From contig NC_053037.3 in the NCBI RefSeq assembly GCF_002575655.3, positions 145,029,207 through 145,093,206 of the forward strand: a stretch of DNA of 64,000 nt. The letters run 5' to 3'. Below, one piece after another: positions 57,201-64,000 of the stretch. Position 1 is the first letter of the stretch. Every line of letters starts with the position of its first letter. The notes beneath the pieces are model-generated. The model was not told where the DNA came from and did no database searches. It was given only the letters and a program-made list of their open reading frames with translations. Source of the stretch: Aegilops tauschii subsp. strangulata. Its lineage: Eukaryota > Streptophyta > Magnoliopsida > Poales > Poaceae. The position numbers and the translations under genes are program-made.

Positions 57201-58651
57201 CTCATAGTATCTCCTACTTTGGAAGATCAAATTCGTGAGGCACAACTCCTTGATGCCATGGTGAAGAAGGTGAAACGTGGTATCGACAAGGGTCTTTCCA
57301 AATACAAGTGCTATCGCATTGATGACAGAGACACTTTGTTCTTCGAGGACCGGATTGTGGTTCCGAAAGGTGATCTAAGGAAAGTCATTATGAACGAAGC
57401 GCATAATTCTCTCCTTTCCATTCATCCTGGAAGTACGAAGATGTATCATGACCTCAAGCAGTCGTATTGGTGGACTCGAATGAAGCGAGAAATTGCTCAA
57501 TTCGTGAATGAATGTGATGTCTGCCGAAGAGTGAAAGCAGAACACCAACGACCAGCTGGTCTCCTCCAACCTCTTGCTATTCCGGAATGGAAGTTTGATC
57601 ATATCGAAATGGACTTCGTGACTGGATTTCCCAAGTCCAAGCGCGGAAATGACGCTATCTTCGTTGTCATTGACAAGCTTTCTAAAGTGGCTCATTTCCT
57701 TCCAATCAAAGAATCCATCACAGCAGCTCAGCTGGCAGAGCTCTACACCTCCAGAATTGTCTCCTTGCACGGCATTCCACAATTGATTTCTTCTGATCGT
57801 GGAAGCATCTTCACCTCTAAGTTCTGGGACTCCTTCCAGAAGGCCATGGGCACTAACATTCGCTTCAGCACAGCTTTCCATCCTCAAACTAGTTGCCAAG
57901 TCGAGCGAGTCAATCAAATTCTTGAAGATATGCTCAGGGCTTGTGTCATTTCCTTTGGCATGAAATGGGAACATTGTCTCCCTTATGCTGAATTCTCCTA
58001 CAACAACAGCTTCCAAGCGAGTTCGGGCAAGGCCCCATTCGAGATTCTCTATGGCAGAAAGTGCCGTACTCCTCTCAACTGGTCAGAGACTGGTGAACGC
58101 CAACTTCTTGGCAATGACTTAATCACTGAAGCTGAAGAATGTGTAAAGTCATCCGTGATAATCTCAAAGTCGCGCAATCGCGCCAGAAGAGTTACTATGA
58201 TAGTAAGCATCGTGATTTGGCTTTCGAGATCGGAGACCATGTCTACCTCCGCGTCTCTCCAATGAAAGGCACTCGTCGCTTCGGTATCAAAGGGAAGCTT
58301 GCCCCTAGATACGTGGGTCCTTTCAAGATCATTGGCAAAAGAGGCGACCTCGCCTATCAACTTGAGCTTCCTTCCAACTTCGCGAACGTGCACGATGTGT
58401 TCCACGTGTCACAGCTCCGCAAGTGCTTCAAGACGCCTGAGCGCACTATCGACTTCGAAGAGATTGACCTCCAAGAAGATTTGTCTTACCATGAGCACCC
58501 CGTTGCTATTCTCGAAGAAACTGAGCGCAAGACTCGCAACAAGTCTATCAAATTCCTGAAAGTGAAGTGGTCGCACCATTCCGACCGGGAAGCCACCTGG
58601 GAACGCGAGGACCATCTCCGTTCCAAATATCCGGAGTTCTTTCAGTCCTAG
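54205..58651 (+). pseudogene. Element F: Gag-Pol with chromodomain, three lesions
   Basis: Gag starts at the ATG at 54205 (MAPPTRQNP). A Gag core lies around 54430-54900, a CCHC knuckle [14 protein letters not shown] at 55168-55209, and protease DTGA at 55384. RT follows with [12 protein letters not shown] and catalytic YLDD at 56320-56331. One base is lost near 56470 in the LGHI motif, shifting the frame. A TAG at 56700-56702 probably replaces a Gln codon. RNase H (FCDASLQG, FTDHKSLKY), the integrase zinc finger (HNSLLSIHPG, CDVC) and core (MDFVTGF, SDRGSIF, QVERVNQ) follow. A second base is lost near 58143, and the chromodomain (VKWSHHSDREATWERE) ends the protein at 58651. Chromodomains direct integration to certain chromatin. 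The copy cannot make a full Pol. Confidence 0.92.
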
Positions 58652-58672
58652 ATCTCGGGACGAGATCCTCTC

Positions 58673-58687
58673 GTAGTGGTGGAGTGT
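58673..58687 (+). other. Element F: polypurine tract
   Basis: GTAGTGGTGGAGTG directly precedes the 3' LTR. Confidence 0.65.
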
Positions 58688-61600
58688 TGTAACACCCCGC
58701 ATGTAACTTGCCATATTTGTAACTCCGACTCTTGCCATTTTCGGCTATGTGATATGTTTTTTCCCTCCGTTGTAAGGTTTTGTCTTTCATTTTGTATTTT
58801 GTCATGTCATGCATTTTCATATCATGTCATCATGTGCATTGCATTCGCATACGTGTTCGTCTCATGAATCCGAGCATTTTCCCCGTTGTCCGTTTTCCAA
58901 TCCGGCGCTCCTATCTCCTCCGATGCACCCCTCTAGTTTTCTTTCGTGTGCGTGTGTCAAACTTTCTCGGAATGGACCAAGGCTTGTCAAGTGGTCTTAT
59001 TATACCACCCGGAGACTACCGGTCAAGTTTGGTTCCATTCGGAGGTCGTTTGGTACTCCAACGGTTAACCGGGCCTCCGCAAGTCCATTTGAGTGTCCAG
59101 CAAAAACCCCCTCCAAAACCAGCCCAAAGCCCACCAAACTCTCTTCCATGCTCTAGGTCGTTCGATCACGATCGTGTGGGCGAAAACCGCACCTCATTTG
59201 GAGTCTCCTAGCTCCCTCTACCTATTTATAAGTGGGCATCCCGAAAACGGAATCGTAGTCTAACCCTAGCAAAAACCCCTCGCGCCGCCGGACACCGTCC
59301 GCCCGCGCCGGCGGACGAATCGCGCGCCGCCACGTCAGCCCGCTCGCCGCCGCCGCCGCCGAGGCCCGCGAGCCCGACCCCGGCCCCCGCGGCCCGCGCC
59401 TGCCCCCGCCGCCGCCGCCATCGCCGCCGGCCGGTACCGCCATCGCCGGCGCCCTCGCCTGCGGCCGCCGCCGGCGCCGTGCCCCGCCGCCCGAGGCCCG
59501 CCGCCTCCGGCCTCCTTCTCCTCCTCCGGCATCCCTCGCCGCCGCCCTTCTTCCTCCCGCCGGCGACTGCCATCGGCCGGAGCCTCGAGCTCGAGGATCG
59601 CTCGATCCAGATCCAGTACGTACGGTAGCCCGTTGACTTCCCTCGCTTCGATTTTTTTTCTAAGTCTGAGAATTCTATCCGCAAGTAATCCTGTTCCCGA
59701 TGCGATAACTTTGTGCATGTAGCTCCGATTCGCGCGTATAATATGTCAAATTGTTCGTCTCGTGATGCTCTTCATTTTGTTCAATTGCACCATTTTCATT
59801 AGAGGTCATCTTGATGCCTAAATCGTCGTTGGAAGAGAGCTAGTTGCTGTTAACCTCTGGTTCTTATCAGAACTTGGAGATTTGTCATTTTTTGTATCAT
59901 TTAATCTGTGCATCTTTTGAGCATGAGCTCTACATGTGTTTTGAAGTATGCTATGCCATCTTTCCAGTGGTATAGTCCATGTATTTGTGTGATCTTTGTG
60001 GTGACTAGCACAAGCATGCAAAGTAGGTCCCATAATATTTCTGATTTCAGGGACTTGGTGTTTTCTCCAAGTCCTTGTCTGCTGTAATTTTGTTGCCATG
60101 TAAACTTGATGCTACAGAGAGATCCATGCATATTTTGGAGATGTACAGTAAGGATGTTTTGTAGCTACAATTGTAGTTGATCCATTACTGCAATTGTTTG
60201 CAACTTTAGAGTAACATAGCATGACTCAATCTTGCTCTACTTTTGCTATAAAATATTTCTGGCAGATTCTTAACATGATATGCATTTTTGCCAAGTTTAT
60301 TGTAGTTGATCCATACATGCTATGCAATTGTTCTTGGCATGGATAGCTTCAAAAACATGCCATCTTACTGTAGGTATTCTTGGTTTGTCATGCATTGCTC
60401 TGTAGTGAGTGCATCAAGCTCACAAAGAGGCCTACATATTAATATTTCTGCCATGCTCTGTTTTCTGCCAAGTCTGAAACCTGATAACGAAACTTGCTAT
60501 GTTTACATGCTTGCCATCATATCTTCTGGTCCTTTTTGGCTTATGGTCAGTAAGGGACTTTTGTCATGTGCATTTAGTAGAACACTACAATGCTTTGTTT
60601 TGCTATGTTAAGTTTCTGTAGCATGTCGATTTCGTGCTCTGAACATTGCTACCTGATGCTGATTTCTGCCATGTCCAGTTTTTCCCCAAGTCTGTGAACC
60701 TGTAATCTTTTGCACTTTGGCCATGCTTGTTTGAGTTTGATATGTTGTGAACTAGCCATAGCTCAGTGTTCATCTTTTGTCAAGCATATCCTGTAGATTA
60801 TTGCCATGTGCTTTGTTGCTATGTTGGGGTGCTGTAGCATTGCTACTTGTTGTATTTTAAGTGCTATCTTGCTGTTTATCGCAGATTAGTGTCATTCTTG
60901 TTTTGCTTGCCATTTGCAAACCGTGCATCCGATTCCGGTGATCTTTATATCGATTTCGACCGAAATCATCTCGTCTTTCCAGTGGCATGCTTGGTTTGCC
61001 AAGTTACTGCCATGTTCATCATTTTCCTTCCGGAGCACGCATATGCACCGCATGTCATATCTTGCATATCATGCATGTTTTGCATCATGATGTTTGCGCA
61101 TTTCTCGTTGTTGATTGTGGTTCCGTTTGTTTGTGCTCTTGTCTTGGGTAGAGCCGGGAGACGAGTTCGTGAACGAGGAACCTGTCGAGTACGCTTACGA
61201 GGATCAAGCTTTCGACAACTCTGAGAACCTTGCAGGCAAGATGACCACCCCTCGAGATCACTTCTATCTTTGCTATGCTAGTTGTTCGCTCTATTGCCAT
61301 GCTCGCTACCTATCACTTGCTATATCATGTCTCCTATTTCAGCCATGTCAGCCCTAACCATCCTTTCCTAGCAAACCGTTGTTTGGCTATGTTACCGCTT
61401 TTGCTCAGCCCCTCTTATACCGTTGCTAGTTGCAGGTGAAGTTGAAGTTTGTTCCATGTCGGAACATGGATATGTTGGGATATCACAATATCTCTTATTT
61501 AATTAATGCATCTATATATTTTGGTAAAGGGTGGAAGGCTCGGCCTTATGCCTGGTGTTTTGTTCCACTCTTACCGCCCTAGTTACTGTTATACCGGGAT

Positions 61601-62835
61601 TATGTTCCTTGAGTTTGCATTCCTTACACGGTCGGGTGATTTATGGGACCCCCTTGACAGTTCGCCTTGAATAAAACTCCTCCAGCAAGGCCCAACTTTG
61701 GTTTTACTATTTGCCGCCTAAGCCTTTTCCCCCGGGTTTTCGCGAGCCCGAGGATCATCTTATTTTAACCCCCCGGGCCAGTGCTCCTTCGAGTGTTGGT
61801 CCGAACCGAGCAGCCTGCGGGGCCACCTCGGGGAAACTCGAGGTCTGGTTTTACTCGTAGCTTGACTTATCCGGTGTGCCCTGAGAACGAGATATGTGCA
61901 GCTCCTATCGGGATTTGTCGGCACATTCGGGCGGCTTTGCTGGTCTTGTTTTACCATTGTCGAGATGTCTTGTAAACCGGGATTCCGAGACTGAACGGGT
62001 CTTTTCGGGAGAAGGTTTATCCTTCATTGACCGTGAGAGCTTATGATGGGCTAAGTTGGGACACCCCTGCAGGGTATTATCTTTCGAAAGCCGTGCCCGC
62101 GGTTATGAGGCAGATGGGAATTTGTTAATGTCCGGTTTTAGATAACTTGTCACTTGACCCAATTAAAATACACCAAGTGCGTGTGTAGCCGTGATGGTCT
62201 CTTCTCGGCGGAGTCCGGGAAGTGAACACGGTCTGTGTTATGTATGACGTAAGTAGGTGTTCAGGACCTCTTCTTGGTCATTGCTAGATGACGTCCGTTC
62301 CTTTGCTTCTCTTCTCGCTCTCATTTGCGCAAGTTAGCCACCATATACGCTTTTGCCGCTGCAGCTCCCCCTCTTTGCACCTCTTGTCCTATAAGCTTAA
62401 ATAGTCCTGATCTCGCGGGTGTGAGATTGCTGAGTCCCCGTGACTCATAGATACTTCCAAAACCAGTTGCAGGTGCCGACGATGCCAGTGCAGATGATGG
62501 CGTCGATCTCAAGTGGGAGTTCGACGAGGAACGTGGTTGTTACTATGTGTCTTTTCCTAATGATGAGTAGTGGAGCCCAGTTGGGACGATCGGGGATCTA
62601 GCATTTGGGGTTGTCTTATTTTCATCTGGATTTTGACCGTAGCCGGTCTTTATGATTGTATTTTGGATGATGTATGAATAATATTTATGTATTGTGTGAA
62701 GTGGCGATTGTAAGCCAACTCTTTATCCCATTCTTGTTCATTACATGGGATTGTGTGAAGATGACCCTTCTTGCGACAAAACCACTATGCGGTTATGCCT
62801 CTAAGTCGTGCCTCGACACGTGGGAGATATAGCCG
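58688..62835 (+). repeat. Element F: 3' LTR, atypical right end
   Basis: About 4.15 kb, beginning TGTAACACCCCGC. It contains a TATA-like TATTTATAAG (about 59223), a GC-rich leader-like block (about 59280-59580), a long T-rich stretch and the 492 bp missing from the other LTR. It ends GGAGATATAGCCG and runs straight into the 78-bp duplication, without the terminal CA expected of an LTR. Small ORFs in it are not supported as genes. Confidence 0.88.
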
Positions 62836-62913
62836 ACCCGTGTAGGTATTGAAAGTGCAACTCACTCCAAAGGATTGCTCCGAATGATCTACATCAACAT
62901 TGAGCATCTACAT
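62836..62913. repeat. 78-bp direct duplication flanking element F, right copy
   Basis: Identical to 34760-34837. Confidence 0.95.
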
Positions 62914-64000
62914 CTTCAACACCTACATGAAGTCATTATCGACAAAACCCAAGGTTAGTTCATCCCTCTTAGGGGGGATATCACATCTAGGGGGAGCTTT
63001 ACTCTAATCAATTGAGCTAAAGCAACTCTAATGATGTGAGCACAACAATGCTTTATGTAAAAGTGGCAACCCCACTTGTGCTTAAACGATGAGTATGACC
63101 TATGATCAAATGTTCTCATTTGACTCCTAAGTCAATATACTCATATATACATGACCTAGTCATCGCCAAATTGCTTGATAGATTCTAGAGTGATTGTGCA
63201 TGCTTTGTCACATATTTCATTTGTCATTTTATTGTGTGAGCATGTTGGATGCATATTTTACTCATTCGAGGACATCCATTTGTTGTTTTGATTGTTTGGA
63301 TTTTTCTCTTTTGCCAAATGGATGGACAAGAATGCCTAAGAACTCCCTCTAGCTATCTATGCTTTTCTCGTCTCAAACTCTATACATCACAAAGTTTGAT
63401 CAAGTTTGATTCGAACCACTCTGTGTGAGGAGCACTCGGAGTCCCCGATTCATCATAGACTTAAACTTCCAAAACCTCTTTGTGCATTTCGGTATGACCG
63501 AGTCATCCATTTCGGTCACACCGAGATCACTAAGTTAATCTAGGTTTTCAATCTCGGTGCAACTGATTTGAACTTTTCGGTCACACCGAGTTGCAGTAAC
63601 CGCTTGCGATTCTGCATCTCGGTGCCACCAAGTTGTTCCACTCGGTCACACCGACAGGGTCGAGATATATAAACCCACGGGTGAGATTTTGGAAATTCCT
63701 TCGAAACCTCTCAGCCCGCGCGTATCCTGCTCTGCCGCCTCGGGTCTCCGGATCGTCTTCTCGCCGCCAACGACCTCCCACCGCTGGTTTCCATCGCCGT
63801 CAACGGAATTCTGCCCCTCCATTGCCGCCGTAGCGAACTCCGCCGAACTAGGGTACAAGTTCGATCCTTTGTGCTATTCTCTTACCTCTGATTCGTAGCA
63901 CATTGTTCTGCCATGATCATCACCACGTATGCAAACACTCTATCCACTGAAAACATCCCTTAGGTTAGGTTTGATTTGAAAATTTAGGGTTAGGTCTCCG
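62914..64000 (+). mobile_element. Element B: 3' internal region, continues past window
   Basis: Directly continues the B sequence broken at 34837. It starts with non-coding DNA containing two purine-rich runs (AGGGGGGAT, TAGGGGGAGC near 62970-62998). At 63488-63655 it has six CGGTNNNACCG-like palindromes followed by a TATA-like box at about 63665. A CG-rich stretch with no convincing ORF follows. I see no LTR end before 64000. Confidence 0.7.
63665..63673 (+). promoter_or_regulatory. Second TATA-like box inside element B
   Basis: GAGATATATAAACCC follows a palindrome array, repeating the array-then-TATA order of the B LTR. It could be an internal promoter or part of an unrelated nested LTR whose boundaries I cannot see. 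Confidence 0.4.

Larger units (their letters stand above)
34838..62835 (+). mobile_element. Element F: chromodomain Gypsy (chromovirus), interrupted by G
   Basis: The outer element has a left LTR starting TGTAACACCCCGC (34838), internal gag-pol (54205-58651), a purine-rich tract and a 3' LTR (58688-62835). It is inserted in the 3' part of element B. Element G (37628-53996) replaced the end of the 5' LTR, the primer site and part of the leader. The C-terminal chromodomain identifies a chromovirus. Few differences separate the two LTRs (about 20 noticed by eye over 2.8 kb), so it is young. Confidence 0.92.

Overview
The window is a piece of a large grass genome, most likely Triticeae (Triticum or Aegilops). 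It is almost entirely nested LTR retrotransposons with Stowaway MITEs, simple repeats and only two weak candidate host genes. There are no bacterial operons, no CRISPR array and no RNA genes that I can support. The organism call rests on element types and LTR styles familiar from wheat relatives, not on a marker gene.

Layout. Positions 1-9446 are the only non-retrotransposon-dominated part. They hold a minus-strand hypothetical gene (62-631), a solo Copia-type LTR (1046-2502, TSD AGCGG), a plus-strand hypothetical ORF (2692-3102), a probable Helitron fragment carrying a Stowaway MITE, GT/GA-rich tandem repeats, a degenerate roughly 40-bp repeat region, a second Stowaway MITE, a larger inverted-repeat element and an AGC-rich minisatellite.

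From 9447 to the end everything is one nest. Element A (Athila-like Gypsy) starts with its 5' LTR at 9447-10945. Its leader is split by element C (11019-20717, a chromodomain Gypsy on the minus strand, TSD TTTAT), which itself carries solo LTR D (13502-14692, TSD ATTGT). A resumes with decayed gag, protease and part of RT (20756-23210), and is then cut by element B (gag-only Copia, 5' LTR 23211-24854). The gag of B is split by element E (25919-33334, non-autonomous Athila-like, TSD AGACC) and resumes in the same frame. Further downstream B is split by element F (chromodomain Gypsy, 34838-62835). F is flanked by a 78-bp duplication instead of a normal 5-bp one. F is in turn split by element G (Tat-lineage Gypsy, 37628-53996), which exists as one complete copy plus the truncated tail of a tandem neighbour. 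B continues to the window end (62914-64000); the right-hand ends of A and B lie outside.

How the parts work together. A and E share LTR ends and primer-binding-site type, so E looks like a parasite of an A-like autonomous element. B has a Gag but no visible pol and would need a helper. G, F, C and A carry stop codons or frameshifts in gag or pol, so none of these copies is autonomous as it stands. The one long gene in the nest that still looks fully intact is an antisense, seven-exon gene inside G (49025-52394). Its splice sites and phases add up to an uninterrupted protein of about 917 residues. Most premature stops are CAG to TAG changes, as expected from deamination of methylated cytosine in silenced plant transposons.
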